Assembly: GCF_008254045.1 (NCBI RefSeq)
Contig: NZ_CP042425.1
Coordinates: 8,818,163-8,882,162, forward strand
Direction: 5' to 3'
DNA length: 64,000 nt
DNA from: Limnoglobus roseus
GTDB lineage: Bacteria; Planctomycetota; Planctomycetia; Gemmatales; Gemmataceae
Made by a program: the position numbers and the translations under genes. Position 1 is the stretch's first letter. Each line of letters opens with the position of its first letter. Of this stretch, positions 35,801 to 44,474 are shown piece after piece. The notes below the pieces were generated by a model. The model was not told the DNA's origin, made no database searches, and saw only the letters and a list, made by a program, of their open reading frames with translations.

Positions 35801-36219
35801 GCGACGCGATGAACGTGCTGACGGTCGAGTGCGACGTGCACGTCGACCGGCGGGGCCGGGGGGCGAGAAAGGAAGTGCGGCCGGGCCCGGACCCGCGGCG
35901 AGACCAGCCACCGGGCCGGGTGCCGCGGGTGAGCCGGTGGATGGCCCTCGCCATCCGGTGCGACGAGTTGATCCGCGACGGCGTGGTCGACCGGTACGCC
36001 GACCTCGCGGAACTGGGCCAAGTGAGCCGGCCGCGGGTGACGCAGATCATGAACCTGCTCAGCCTGGCGCCGGACCTCCAGGAGGCGCTCCTGTTCCTGC
36101 CGCGGACCGAGGCCCGCCGCGACGCGGTCCTGTTGCGGGATCTGCTGCCGATCGCGGCGACACTCGACTGGGGGCGGCAGCGGAAGTTGTGGCGGATGCT
36201 ACGGGCCGGGCGGGCGTGA
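35797..36219 (+). CDS. ParB/KorB-like HTH protein, 140 aa, recombinase partner
   Basis: The start ATG (35797) overlaps the recombinase stop codon (ATGA). The first 45 residues are basic and Arg/Gly-rich. The rest contains RVSRWMALAIRCDELIRDG, then VVDRYADLAELGQVSRPRV and TQIMNLLSLAPDLQEALLF. This HTH resembles KorB/ParB DNA-binding domains and is often seen downstream of large serine recombinases. It may regulate the recombinase or the cargo operon; a palindromic site lies only 74 bp beyond its stop codon. Confidence 0.75.
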   Translation: MSDAMNVLTVECDVHVDRRGRGARKEVRPGPDPRRDQPPGRVPRVSRWMALAIRCDELIRDGVVDRYADLAELGQVSRPRVTQIMNLLSLAPDLQEALLFLPRTEARRDAVLLRDLLPIAATLDWGRQRKLWRMLRAGRA

Positions 36220-36292
36220 GCCGGGTCCGCCGTCGGCCCCCCAGTCCCACCCGACCGGGGCCGCGGCGGGGATTGTCGAGGAACCGCGATTG

Positions 36293-36315
36293 TGTACATA
36301 ATACCAATATGTACA
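36293..36315. promoter_or_regulatory. Palindromic operator upstream of the cargo operon
   Basis: TGTACATA (36293-36300), a 7-bp spacer and TATGTACA (36308-36315) form a perfect 8-bp inverted repeat in a short AT-rich island inside very GC-rich DNA. It lies 51 bp before the ATG at 36367. This is a good candidate for an operator overlapping the promoter of the two-gene cargo operon, perhaps bound by the HTH protein encoded just upstream or by the cargo proteins. Confidence 0.7.
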
Positions 36316-36366
36316 ATTGATCCGTTCCGCATCCCGCGCACGCCGACACCACCGGTGAGGCACCCC

Positions 36367-37563
36367 ATGGCCACCTTCCGCCCGTCGCACTTCGCCTCCC
36401 CGGAAACCCTCGCCGCGGTCCACCCGCCGCGACTCGCCACCTTCCTCCACCCGCACCGCGAGTTCCTTCTGGCGAGGGGCTTTCCTCTCCCGCCGGCCGA
36501 CGCCCCGGCCCCGGTCGACTTCGCCCGCCTCGCGCAGATCTTCCTCGCCCCCGACCAGGACACCCCGGCCGACCTGATCGACGCCCTGTACTACGTCGAC
36601 CGGCTGGCCACCCCGGAGGGCATGGCCGACCTGCTGGGGGCCGCCCGCGACCGCGGCCTGGCCCTGGCCGCCGGGGACGACGTGACGCCGGCCGACGTGG
36701 CCGTCCAGGTGTGGCTCCAGGCCCCCCGCCTGCTCGAGCGGGTGGAGGCCGAACAGTTCCTCGAGCACCCGCGGTCGTTCGAGTACTACCAGGCCGACGG
36801 GGCCGACCCGCCGCCGGCCGCGGCCCCGGGGGAGGAGGCGCGGGCCCGCCTGGAGGCCCGACTGAACGACTGGTGCGAGGAGCACCGGCGGGGCCGCACG
36901 GCCCGCGTGTTCGTGTCCCGCCGGGACGGCGTCGCGTACTTCCTCATCCGCCACGGGGAGCCGTTCAAGCGGGAGGGCAGCGTGCTCGACAACGAGCCGG
37001 CGTCGGTCGCCTACCGGCCGCTCCGGCACGACGTGGCCGTGTACGACCCGGCCCTCGGCGAGCTCCGCGTCCACGCCCAACTCAAGGGCGAGCGGCAGTT
37101 GTACCGGCAGGCCATCGCCGAGTACCTGGGCGGGCCGGACGGGTACTTCGGCCGGGAGGCGAAGTACAGCCTGCACCCGATCCGCCGGGACGGGGAGGGG
37201 TGCCTGGCGTGCGGGGACGTCGGCGGCCTGGAGGCCGTCCGCCTGCGGGAGCTGCACTACGCCTGGGGGGGCAAGCACCGGGAGTACCACGTCGAGAAGG
37301 CGGACGACCTGTTCGCCGCCCTGCGGGACCGCGGCAACCGCCCGATCCCGACGCTGCCCCGGCTGGCCAAGGCCGTGTTCGCCGTCTGGTTCCCGGGGGC
37401 CAAGCGGCCCCGGTCGGTCGCCATCAAGGTGCCGAACACGGCCCTGTACACCCGCGACGGGGACAGCGGGCGGGTCGAGCGGTGGTTGCAACTCCGCGGG
37501 TTCCTCCGGGCCGAAGCCGATGCCGACGATCTCGCCGCTGACGCGGTTCTGGTTGGGGCTTGA
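36367..37563 (+). CDS. Cargo operon protein 1, unknown function, 398 aa
   Basis: The ATG at 36367 was chosen because the preceding codons cover the operator region. Not a family I recognise. An N-terminal helical region (about 1-135) contains RLATFLHPHREFLLARGFP and DLIDALYYVDRLATPEGMAD. A middle block (FVSRRDGVAYFLIRHGEPF, YDPALGELRVHAQLKGERQ, LYRQAIAEYLGGPDGYFG) has a beta-rich pattern faintly like WYL-type ligand-sensing domains. CLACGDVGG near residue 280 is a possible metal site. No signal or membrane segment. It overlaps the next gene by 44 bp. As cargo next to a recombinase it might serve defence or element regulation, but nothing in the sequence proves this. Confidence 0.75.
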   Translation: MATFRPSHFASPETLAAVHPPRLATFLHPHREFLLARGFPLPPADAPAPVDFARLAQIFLAPDQDTPADLIDALYYVDRLATPEGMADLLGAARDRGLALAAGDDVTPADVAVQVWLQAPRLLERVEAEQFLEHPRSFEYYQADGADPPPAAAPGEEARARLEARLNDWCEEHRRGRTARVFVSRRDGVAYFLIRHGEPFKREGSVLDNEPASVAYRPLRHDVAVYDPALGELRVHAQLKGERQLYRQAIAEYLGGPDGYFGREAKYSLHPIRRDGEGCLACGDVGGLEAVRLRELHYAWGGKHREYHVEKADDLFAALRDRGNRPIPTLPRLAKAVFAVWFPGAKRPRSVAIKVPNTALYTRDGDSGRVERWLQLRGFLRAEADADDLAADAVLVGA

Positions 37564-38569
37564 CCGGCTGCCTGGCCCGGCGGCGGTGGAAGCCGAGTGG
37601 CGGGCGGTCGCGGGGGGCGACTTCGATCGGGTCCAAGAGCTGCTGCTCCCGGACCCGACGGCGGCCGACAGCTTCCCGCGACTGGACCGCCACGGCGGGG
37701 CGTACGCCGTCGTCGTGCACGGCCCGGACGACGTCGTCGGGGTCGGGGAGGACGGGGAGCGTGTGCCCCTCCGCCGCAGCGACCTCGTCGTGCACCGCCT
37801 GTCGGTCCCGGCCCTCCTCCGTAAACTCGCCGCCGTCTTCGACCTCACGCCGGACGCCGGACCGGTCGGCGGCCTGGCCCTGACGTGGCGGGTCGGCGTC
37901 GACCGGCCGACGGCCGGGTACGAGTTCCCGCTGTTCCTCGCCCTCGGGCAGGAGCCGCCCGAGTACCGTCGCGACGTCGCCGCCCTGGTCGCGGCCGCCC
38001 CCGGCCCCTTCCGCCTCGTGTCCCCGACCAACCGCCACGTCCGGTACGAGACGAGCCGGCTGCTGGAGGCCCACGGGTCAACATTCCTCGCCCTGGCCGA
38101 CGCCGTCGCGTGGACGCCCGACGGGTGGGAACTGACGCCGGCCGGCCGCGGTTGGTGGGCCGGGTTCCACGCCGGCCACGTCCCGCGGCCGGACGCCGCC
38201 GCCGCCGTCGCCTTCTTCCCGACGCCGGCGGACGCCGGATGGGCCGACGTGCGGATCGCGTTCCTCGACGGCGAGCGGGTGTCCGTCCGCGTCGGGACCG
38301 CCCGGCAGGCGGTCAACTACACCCAGATGGGCCTGGCCGACGGCCGCAACGGGAGCGCCAACAAGCAGTGGCTGTTGCTGCGGGCGTTCGCCGCCGAGGG
38401 CGGGCGGCTGAGCTGGAAGAGCCCGCAGGCGGGGCCGAAGAACCAGAAGCGGCGGGAGACGCTCGCCCGGTCGTTGCAGCAGTACTTCCGGATCGCCGAC
38501 GACCCGATCGTGCTGGACGTGGACGGCAAGTCGTGGCGGACCCTGTTCGCCCTCACGAACGACCGTTAG
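37520..38569 (+). CDS. Cargo operon protein 2, unknown function, probable C-terminal winged helix, 349 aa
   Basis: It begins inside protein 1 (ATG 37520), indicating translational coupling and probably a shared complex. Not recognised. The N-terminal two thirds is a mixed alpha/beta domain (LTRFWLGLDRLPG, GGAYAVVVHGPDDVVGVGE, ALTWRVGVDRPTAGYEFPL). The last 80 residues (YTQMGLADGRNGSANKQWL, LRAFAAEGGRLSW, RRETLARSLQQYFRI, DGKSWRTLFAL) look like a winged helix. A ligand-sensing regulator or an effector with a DNA-binding module are both possible. A paralogous pair is absent from module 1. Confidence 0.7.
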   Translation: MPTISPLTRFWLGLDRLPGPAAVEAEWRAVAGGDFDRVQELLLPDPTAADSFPRLDRHGGAYAVVVHGPDDVVGVGEDGERVPLRRSDLVVHRLSVPALLRKLAAVFDLTPDAGPVGGLALTWRVGVDRPTAGYEFPLFLALGQEPPEYRRDVAALVAAAPGPFRLVSPTNRHVRYETSRLLEAHGSTFLALADAVAWTPDGWELTPAGRGWWAGFHAGHVPRPDAAAAVAFFPTPADAGWADVRIAFLDGERVSVRVGTARQAVNYTQMGLADGRNGSANKQWLLLRAFAAEGGRLSWKSPQAGPKNQKRRETLARSLQQYFRIADDPIVLDVDGKSWRTLFALTNDR

Positions 38570-38831
38570 CGGCTCGTCGAGTTTTCGGTGGGCGGATTTT
38601 CAGCCCCTCTAAATATCTCCCCTTCCACAACCCGATTCCGGGCCGCAGGTTGTGGCGATGACCGGAAAGTAGTTCGCCGAAAAATCCCCGCCCCGTCGAA
38701 TTTTCGCCAGTAGGGGGCGACAGGTCCGGCGGGCGCCACCCGCCGCGCAACTGTAACCCGTGGCCGGACCCGAGGGGCACGCCGAGAGCGACCTGTCCCC
38801 CTCGTTCGTCCGGCCGCCGCGGAAGTCCCCC

Positions 38832-39164
38832 ATGGCCCGTCCGGTTCCCAAGCAGTCCCTGTCCGCCGCCCGCCGGCAACTCGTCGAACTCATGCAGTCG
38901 ATCGGGTTCGGGCGGATCGAGTACCTCCACGTCGTCGACGGCGAGCCGGCCCTCCTGGACCCGCCGCCGGCCGTGGTCCGCGAGTACAAGTTCGGCGGCG
39001 AGAACGGCCCGCGGCCGGAGCGCGGCCTCGACGCCTTCTTGCTCAAAGTCCAAGTCGTCGAGTTGTTCCAGATGTTCGACCGGATGGGCACCGGCGTCGT
39101 CCTGGCCCTCGACGTCAAGCACGGCCTGCCGTTCCGCGCCGCCGTGCCCGGGGCCGTCGAGTAG
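38832..39164 (+). CDS. Small protein of the replication module (paralogue of 3268-3615), 110 aa
   Basis: The ATG at 38832 starts MARPVPKQSLSAARRQLVEL. Shared blocks with the protein at 3268 are IGFGRIEYLHVVDGEPALL, LKVQVVELFQMFDRM and LDVKHGLPFRAAV. Family unknown. As in module 1 it is followed, after a 100-150 bp gap, by a sigma-like gene and then by a primase/helicase gene. The repeated association suggests that it regulates or assists replication or transcription of the element. Confidence 0.7.
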   Translation: MARPVPKQSLSAARRQLVELMQSIGFGRIEYLHVVDGEPALLDPPPAVVREYKFGGENGPRPERGLDAFLLKVQVVELFQMFDRMGTGVVLALDVKHGLPFRAAVPGAVE

Positions 39165-39291
39165 GCCGGGGCGTTCCTCCCCGGTCGAGACCGATGGTTC
39201 GCCGGCCGTGGCGCGGAGGCGGGGGCGGGGCGGGCGTGGCCCGACCCCGGTCCGTTCACGTCTTCCAAGCCCGGCCGGGAGGGTCGCTCCC

Positions 39292-39804
39292 GTGCCCGAC
39301 TCCCCGTTGACCGAATCCGCGTACGCCCGCCGCCTCGTCCGCGACCTGGCCCGCCGCCTCGTTGCCCGCCGCCGCCTCCGCGGGTGGGACGCCGACGACG
39401 TCGCCCAAGAAGTCTTCCTGCGGCTGCTGACGGCCCGCCGGGCGTTTGTCCCGGCGCGGGGCGCCCTCGAGGCGTTCGTCGCCGTGGTCGTGGACCGCGC
39501 GGTGATGGACCTGCTCCGCCGCCAGGCCGCGTCCAAGCGGACCGGGCGGGTGCAATCCCTGCACGCCGTGAGCGACGCGGACCGCGGGCACGCCGACGAC
39601 CCGGTCCCGGCCGTCGACCGCGCCCTCGACGTGGCGACCGTCCTCGCCCGCCTGCCGGACGACCTTCGCCTCGTCGCAGAACTCCTGAAGACCGAGACCG
39701 TGGCAACGACCGCCCAACGGGTGGCCGTCGCCCGCACCACGGTCCAGCACCGCGTCCGAGCCCTCCGCCGGGCGTTCGAGCGGTACAAGCTTCGGGGGAC
39801 GTAA
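39292..39804 (+). CDS. Sigma-70-like protein of the second module, 170 aa
   Basis: The GTG at 39292 with GGAGGG about 7 nt upstream starts VPDSPLTESAYARRLVRDLA. Region 2 is seen at DADDVAQEVFLRLLTARRA and FVAVVVDRAVMDLLRRQAA. Region 4 is seen at LPDDLRLVAELLKTETVAT and QRVAVARTTVQHRVRALRRA. It is closer to canonical ECF sigma factors than its paralogue at 3754. It may switch RNA polymerase to element promoters. The prim-pol/helicase gene follows after 115 bp. Confidence 0.8.
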   Translation: MPDSPLTESAYARRLVRDLARRLVARRRLRGWDADDVAQEVFLRLLTARRAFVPARGALEAFVAVVVDRAVMDLLRRQAASKRTGRVQSLHAVSDADRGHADDPVPAVDRALDVATVLARLPDDLRLVAELLKTETVATTAQRVAVARTTVQHRVRALRRAFERYKLRGT

Positions 39805-39919
39805 CGGCCCCCGCCGATCGAGACGCACAACCCCACATCCCCGATCACGCGCTGCGCCGCCGGCGACCGCGTGGTGGACACCCGGACGCTCTGCGTCCCG
39901 AACCCACTACGGTGACCGC

Positions 39920-42550
39920 GTGGCCGAACCGATCCCCGACTCGAACCCGCTCCTCGCCGCCGCCCTCGCGTACGCGACCCGCCTGGCCTGGCCCGTCATC
40001 CCGCTGCACGCCGTCCGCGACGGCGCGTGTACGTGCGGTAACGCGGCGTGCGTCCGGAGCGCGGGGAAGCACCCCCGGACGAAAAGCGGCGTGAAGGACG
40101 CGACGACCGACCCGGAGGTCATCCGCGGGTGGTGGCACCGGTGGCCGGACGCCAACATCGGCGTCGCGACCGGGATGACCTCCGGGGTGCTCATGATCGG
40201 CCCGGACGGCGCCGACGGCATCCGCGACTTCACGGACCTGGAGGGCGAGAACGGGACGTTCCCGCTCACCCCGGCCGCCCAGTCCGGGAACGGCGGGTGG
40301 CACGTCCTCGCCCGAAACCCCGGCGGCATCGGCCTCCAGGCCAACCACCTGGGCGCCCGGATCGACCTCCGCGGCGAGGGCGGGTACTTCGTCGCCGCCC
40401 CGTCCGTGAGCGGGTACGGCCCCTACGTCTGGATTAACGACCCGTTCGCCACCCCGCTCGCCCCGTGCCCGCCCGGGTGGGCCGAGTGGTGCCGGCGGAA
40501 GAGGCAACCGAAGCCGGCGTCGCAGCCACGGCCGACCGACCCGCCCCCGGCCGACCGGGCCGTCATCATTGAGCGGGCGCGGAAGTACCTGGCCAAGATC
40601 GACCCGTCGATCGAGGGGCAGAACGGCCACGGCGCCCTCTTCGCCGCCGCCCGGCACCTCCGGACCGGCTTCGCGCTCACCAGCGGGGAGGCGTTCCCGT
40701 TGCTCCAGGAGTTCAACGCCCGCGCCCTCCCGCCGTGGCCGGAGGCGGAACTGTGGCGGAAGCTCAAGGAGTGCGACGAGCACCCGGGCGACATGGCGAG
40801 CGGCGCCCACCTCCACACGCCGCCCGCCGGCGGCCCCGCACGCGACGACCGACAACCCGACGCCGGCCAACCCGCGGCACCGACGGCCGGGCCGCGGAAG
40901 CCCCGGTTCGAGTTCCTGACGGACGCCGCGTTCATCGCCGGCGACTACCGGTCCGAGTTCCTCATCACGAACGTCCTCGCCAAGGGGCAGCCGTGCGGCA
41001 TCGGCGGCCCGGTCAAGGCCATGAAAACGGGCCTGTCCGTGGACATGGCCCTGAGCCTGGGCACGGGCACGCCGTTCCTCGGCACGTTCGCCGTCCCCCG
41101 GGCGGTCACGACCGTCATGGTGTCCGGCGAGTCCGGCCGGGCCACCCTCCTGGAAACCCGCGACCGGGTCCTCAAGGCGAAGGGATTTTCCCCCGGCCAG
41201 TCGTTCGGCACGGTGCACTGGTGCTTCGACGTGCCGTGCCTGAGCGACGCCGCGGCGATGGCCGAGTTCACGGGCATGCTCGTCGCGCGGCGGCCCGAGG
41301 TCGTCATCCTCGACCCCCTGTACCTGATGCTCGGCGACGTGAACGCGGCCAGCATGTTCGAGACGGGCAACCTGTTGCGGACGGTGGCCGGCACGCTGAT
41401 CGCGGCCGGGGTCACGACCGTCATCTGCCACCACGCGAACAAGTCGCTCGACACCGGCCGGCCGATGGAGTTGCAGCAACTCAGCCACAGCGGGTTCTCG
41501 CAGTTCGTCGGCCAGTACGTCCTCATCAACCGGCGGAGGGAGTACGCCCGGGGAACCGGCCGGCACGAACTCGTCGTCAGCATCGGCGGCCGGGACGGGT
41601 ACGGCGGGGACTTCGACGTCGACATCGAGGAGGGCGTGGCCGACGAGTGCTTCCGCGGCCGGTTCTGGGACGTTCGCGTCACCAACCGGGCCGACGGTTC
41701 CAACGCCCCGGCCGAGGACGTGGAGGCCAAGCGGGCGAGGGCCCAGCGGGAGAAGGTGGAGGCCAAGAAGGCGAAATTCCTCGCCGACGTGGACGCGGAA
41801 GCGGCGAAGGGGTTCCCGGCCGTGTCCGCCAACCGCCTCAAAACCGACTACGGCTGGCAGTTCGGGGACATCAAGGCCGTCTCCGAATGCCTCCTGCTCG
41901 ACGAGACGATCGAGCTTCACGACTTCAAGTACAAGGTAAACAACGGCGGTTGGCGGGAGACAACCGGGTTCCGCCGGCCGGTGCCGTACGAGACGATCGC
42001 GATCCCCTTCGGGCGACAACCGGTTGAAAGCGAACATCCGGTTTTTCCCGAGGCACAACCGGTCCAACCGGTTGTGCCCGGTGACGGGGGCGGACAACAA
42101 CCGGAACAACCGGTTGGGGGAACCCCCTGTATAGGGGGTCCCCCACCGGTCAACCGGTTGTTGCCTGACACCCCCGGCGAACCCGGTTCAGAAGACCGAC
42201 CGAAAGCCGCGAAGACTGGCCGACAAAAAAACCGATTGTTCCCGCCGGCGGAAAAGGTCACCCGGCCAAGTCGAAGAAGCGGGGGAAGAAATGATCCCGC
42301 TCGCCAACGGCGGTGGGCGTCGATCGCGCCCCAGCACGCATCCCAGCACGCCGACTGGCCCACCAAACGGGGGCGTGGCCGACGTCCCGAACCTACCCGC
42401 AGCCCAGGTCGCACGGGTCCTTCCCGCGCGAAACCGGCGTTGTCCCCGCGGGGAAAGGTCAAAGAGTTAGACAGACTTTCTTTCTTCGCCCCCCGCCGCA
42501 CAACCGCCGACGTCCACGAAGGTTGTGCGGCTCGCCGGCGTAGGGTATAA
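39920..42550 (+). CDS. Prim-pol / RepA-like helicase fusion, 876 aa
   Basis: The GTG start is at 39920. Residues 10-190 form a bifunctional primase-polymerase (prim-pol) domain: AWPVIPLHAVRDGACTCGN, WWHRWPDANIGVATGMTSG, SGNGGWHVLARNPGG, DLRGEGGYFVAAPS. Residues 330-570 form a RecA-fold helicase of the RepA/AAA_25 type, with degenerate Walker A GGPVKAMKTGLSVDMA, Walker B VVILDPLYLMLGD, and VTTVICHHANKS. After about residue 690 the sequence becomes Pro/Gln/Val-rich, with repeated QPV tripeptides encoded by the CAACCGGTTG array, and then basic. The true functional end may be earlier than the stop at 42550. It fits replication of the element in an excised state. Confidence 0.85.
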   Translation: MAEPIPDSNPLLAAALAYATRLAWPVIPLHAVRDGACTCGNAACVRSAGKHPRTKSGVKDATTDPEVIRGWWHRWPDANIGVATGMTSGVLMIGPDGADGIRDFTDLEGENGTFPLTPAAQSGNGGWHVLARNPGGIGLQANHLGARIDLRGEGGYFVAAPSVSGYGPYVWINDPFATPLAPCPPGWAEWCRRKRQPKPASQPRPTDPPPADRAVIIERARKYLAKIDPSIEGQNGHGALFAAARHLRTGFALTSGEAFPLLQEFNARALPPWPEAELWRKLKECDEHPGDMASGAHLHTPPAGGPARDDRQPDAGQPAAPTAGPRKPRFEFLTDAAFIAGDYRSEFLITNVLAKGQPCGIGGPVKAMKTGLSVDMALSLGTGTPFLGTFAVPRAVTTVMVSGESGRATLLETRDRVLKAKGFSPGQSFGTVHWCFDVPCLSDAAAMAEFTGMLVARRPEVVILDPLYLMLGDVNAASMFETGNLLRTVAGTLIAAGVTTVICHHANKSLDTGRPMELQQLSHSGFSQFVGQYVLINRRREYARGTGRHELVVSIGGRDGYGGDFDVDIEEGVADECFRGRFWDVRVTNRADGSNAPAEDVEAKRARAQREKVEAKKAKFLADVDAEAAKGFPAVSANRLKTDYGWQFGDIKAVSECLLLDETIELHDFKYKVNNGGWRETTGFRRPVPYETIAIPFGRQPVESEHPVFPEAQPVQPVVPGDGGGQQPEQPVGGTPCIGGPPPVNRLLPDTPGEPGSEDRPKAAKTGRQKNRLFPPAEKVTRPSRRSGGRNDPARQRRWASIAPQHASQHADWPTKRGRGRRPEPTRSPGRTGPSRAKPALSPRGKVKELDRLSFFAPRRTTADVHEGCAARRRRV
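42017..42160. repeat. Array of four CAACCGGTTG palindromes (iteron-like)
   Basis: Perfect 10-bp palindromes lie at 42017-42026, 42065-42074, 42107-42116 and 42151-42160, start to start 48, 42 and 44 bp. Partial copies lie at 42056-42063 and 42098-42104. A hairpin lies between the third and fourth. Spacing near four helical turns suggests cooperative binding of a dimeric protein. Position within the 3' end of the prim-pol/helicase gene and upstream of the ParB-domain gene is typical of replication origins or partition sites. In frame, each unit also encodes QPV. Confidence 0.8.
42116..42144. other. G5/C5 hairpin within the repeat array
   Basis: GGGGG (42116-42120) pairs with CCCCC (42140-42144), and CCCCCT (42123-42128) pairs with AGGGGG (42133-42138). 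There is one bulged A and a 4-nt loop, about 12 bp in all. It could be a single-strand initiation structure or a terminator. Confidence 0.5.
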
Positions 42551-42667
42551 TCTCCCGAGCAGCTCGCCGCACGTCCTCGTGGGAGGACGGGGTGGCGGGC
42601 CGGCGGCCAAGCACCCGGCATCACGGCCGGGCCGAACGAACGTCCCTGTTCCTTCGAGGCCCCGCCG

Positions 42668-43846
42668 ATGCTCGTCCAGATGCGCGACATCTCCTCCGTC
42701 ACCCCGTACGAACACAACCCCCGGATCAACGACGACGCCGTCCACGCCGTCGCCGAGTCCCTCGCCGCCTTCGGCTGGCGGCAGCCATTGGTCGTTGACG
42801 CCGACGGCGTCATCGTCGTCGGACACACCCGGTACAAGGCCGCCGTGAAGTTGGGCCTGACGGTCGTCCCCTTGCACGTCGCCACCGACCTCACCCCGGC
42901 CCAGGCCAAGGCGTACCGCCTGGCCGACAACCGCAGCGCCGCCATCGCCACGTGGGACGACGGCAAGCTCGTCGCCGAACTCCTCGCCCTCCAGGGCACC
43001 GACGTCGACCTCGCGTCCATCGGCTTCACGGCCGACGAACTGACCGACCTGCTCAAGGCCGACGAGCCGACCGTCCTCGGCGACCCGGACGCCGTCCCCG
43101 ACCCGCCGGCCGAACCCGTCACCCGCCCGGGCGACGTGTGGCTCCTCGGCCGCCACCGCCTCCTGTGCGGCGACGCCACCGACCCCGCCGACCTGGCGAA
43201 GGTCCTCGACGGCGCCCCGGCCGACCTGCTCCTCACCGACCCGCCGTACAACGTCGCCTACGAGGGGAAGACGGCCGACAAGCTCACCATCGCCAACGAC
43301 GCCATGGCCGGCGGCGACTACCGCCGGTTCCTCGCCCGCGCCCTGGCCACGGCCAAGGGCGTCCTCCGACCGGGGGCGGCGTTCTACATCTGGCACGCCG
43401 ACCTCGAGGGGCTCACGGTGCGAACCGCGTGCGCCGACGCCGGCCTCCGCGTCCGCCAGTGCCTCGTCTGGGTCAAGTCGGCGTTCGCCCTCGGCCGGTT
43501 CGACTACCACTGGCAGCACGAGCCGTGCCTGTACGGGTGGGCCGACGGGGCCGCCCACACCTGGCTCTCCGACCGGACCCAGACGACCGTCCTCGAATTC
43601 GACCGGCCGGCCAAGAACGACGTCCACCCGACCATGAAGCCCGTCGACCTGTTCACCTACCTGATCGGCAACTCGTGCCCGGCCGCCGGGGTCGTCCTCG
43701 ACCCGTTCGCCGGGTCCGGGACCACCCTCGTCGCGAGTGAACACACGGGACGAACGGCCGCCCTCGTCGAACTCGACCCGCGGTACTGCGACGTCATCTG
43801 CACCAGGTGGCGCGTGATGACCGGAAAGGAGGCCGTCCGTGGGTAA
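42668..43846 (+). CDS. DNA methyltransferase with N-terminal ParB-like domain, 392 aa
   Basis: Residues 1-125 form the ParB-like domain: PYEHNPRINDDAVHAVAES, FGWRQPLVVDADG, the GHTRYKAAVKLGL box, and AYRLADNRSAAIATWDD. From about 155 on is the methyltransferase, with motif IV DPPYNVAYEG, DVHPTMKPVDLFTYLIG and motif I LDPFAGSGTTLVAS. It is a paralogue of the enzyme at 14893 in the same position of a parallel module, but lacks the HQSLDVERHPGK-type insert after DPPY. The final codons overlap the next gene by 8 bp. No restriction enzyme partner is seen; an orphan, phage-like methyltransferase. Confidence 0.92.
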   Translation: MLVQMRDISSVTPYEHNPRINDDAVHAVAESLAAFGWRQPLVVDADGVIVVGHTRYKAAVKLGLTVVPLHVATDLTPAQAKAYRLADNRSAAIATWDDGKLVAELLALQGTDVDLASIGFTADELTDLLKADEPTVLGDPDAVPDPPAEPVTRPGDVWLLGRHRLLCGDATDPADLAKVLDGAPADLLLTDPPYNVAYEGKTADKLTIANDAMAGGDYRRFLARALATAKGVLRPGAAFYIWHADLEGLTVRTACADAGLRVRQCLVWVKSAFALGRFDYHWQHEPCLYGWADGAAHTWLSDRTQTTVLEFDRPAKNDVHPTMKPVDLFTYLIGNSCPAAGVVLDPFAGSGTTLVASEHTGRTAALVELDPRYCDVICTRWRVMTGKEAVRG

Positions 43847-44366
43847 CCTGCATGAAACCCGATGGCCCGATCCGAGCGGTTCGCGGGGCACCGAGCCTGC
43901 CGCCCGCAAGGGCCGGCCTCGGACCTGGGCGGTGTGCCCGGTCTGCTCGGTCGCGTTTCCGGTGCCCCGCCTGTCCCAGCGGCACTGCTCGCTCGCGTGT
44001 AAATTCAAAGCCCAGACCACCGGCCGGAAGGTGGTCCGACGAACCGTCACGAAGGCGAGGAGCGCGCAGAGCCTGCTGCGATACCACGTCCAGGCCGGGA
44101 ACGTCGTCCGCCCGAGCACCTGCGAGGAATGTGGGCGGACAGGCTGCCGAATCGAGGGGGCCCACTTCAACTACGACGAGCCGCTCCGCGTCCGCTGGCT
44201 GTGCGTCCCCTGCCATCGGCGGTGGGACATGCGGGAGCCGAAGGGCGCGACGTACCGGCTGGAAGCCCCGCGCCCCGATCCCGCGCCCGGGGAGGGGGCG
44301 CCCGCGCGATCGACCGCGACGGCTCTGGCAGCCGTCTTGGTCCAGCGGTCCGCAGGCACGGTTTAG
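43839..44366 (+). CDS. Cys-rich zinc-binding protein, HNH-like, 175 aa
   Basis: The GTG start at 43839 is inside the methyltransferase gene. The protein has two zinc sites: CPVCSVAFPVPRLSQRHCS with CSLAC at residues 33-53, and CEECGRTGCRIEGAHFNYDE with RVRWLCVPCHRRWD at about 98-131. The second has the C-X2-C ... H ... C-X2-C-H pattern of HNH-type or phage zinc-ribbon proteins, though the central HNH Asn/His arrangement is only partly visible. It might be a nicking endonuclease or a DNA-binding zinc protein of the element. The C-terminus is Pro/Ala-rich and probably disordered. Confidence 0.65.
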   Translation: MGNLHETRWPDPSGSRGTEPAARKGRPRTWAVCPVCSVAFPVPRLSQRHCSLACKFKAQTTGRKVVRRTVTKARSAQSLLRYHVQAGNVVRPSTCEECGRTGCRIEGAHFNYDEPLRVRWLCVPCHRRWDMREPKGATYRLEAPRPDPAPGEGAPARSTATALAAVLVQRSAGTV

Positions 44367-44474
44367 GACGGAGCCAGGATTCCCGCGACGGCGTGATCCC
44401 GGAACGCCGGAACCGCCGTAGCACCGACCAAAACCCACCACAACCGACTACTCCGCCCCCGAGGAGGCCCGCCC

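Noticed and set aside
35797-36219. Full ParB partition protein
   Set aside because: Only the HTH part resembles ParB/KorB. There is no ParB N-terminal box, and no ParA gene is nearby, so I call it only an HTH recombinase partner.
42017-42160. CRISPR array
   Set aside because: The palindromes are only 10 bp long, the 32-38 bp intervals contain half-sites and a hairpin, and the array is translated as part of the helicase.
39292-43846. Complete restriction-modification system
   Set aside because: Methyltransferases are present, but no gene recognisable as a restriction endonuclease or specificity subunit is adjacent. The HNH-like protein is too uncertain.
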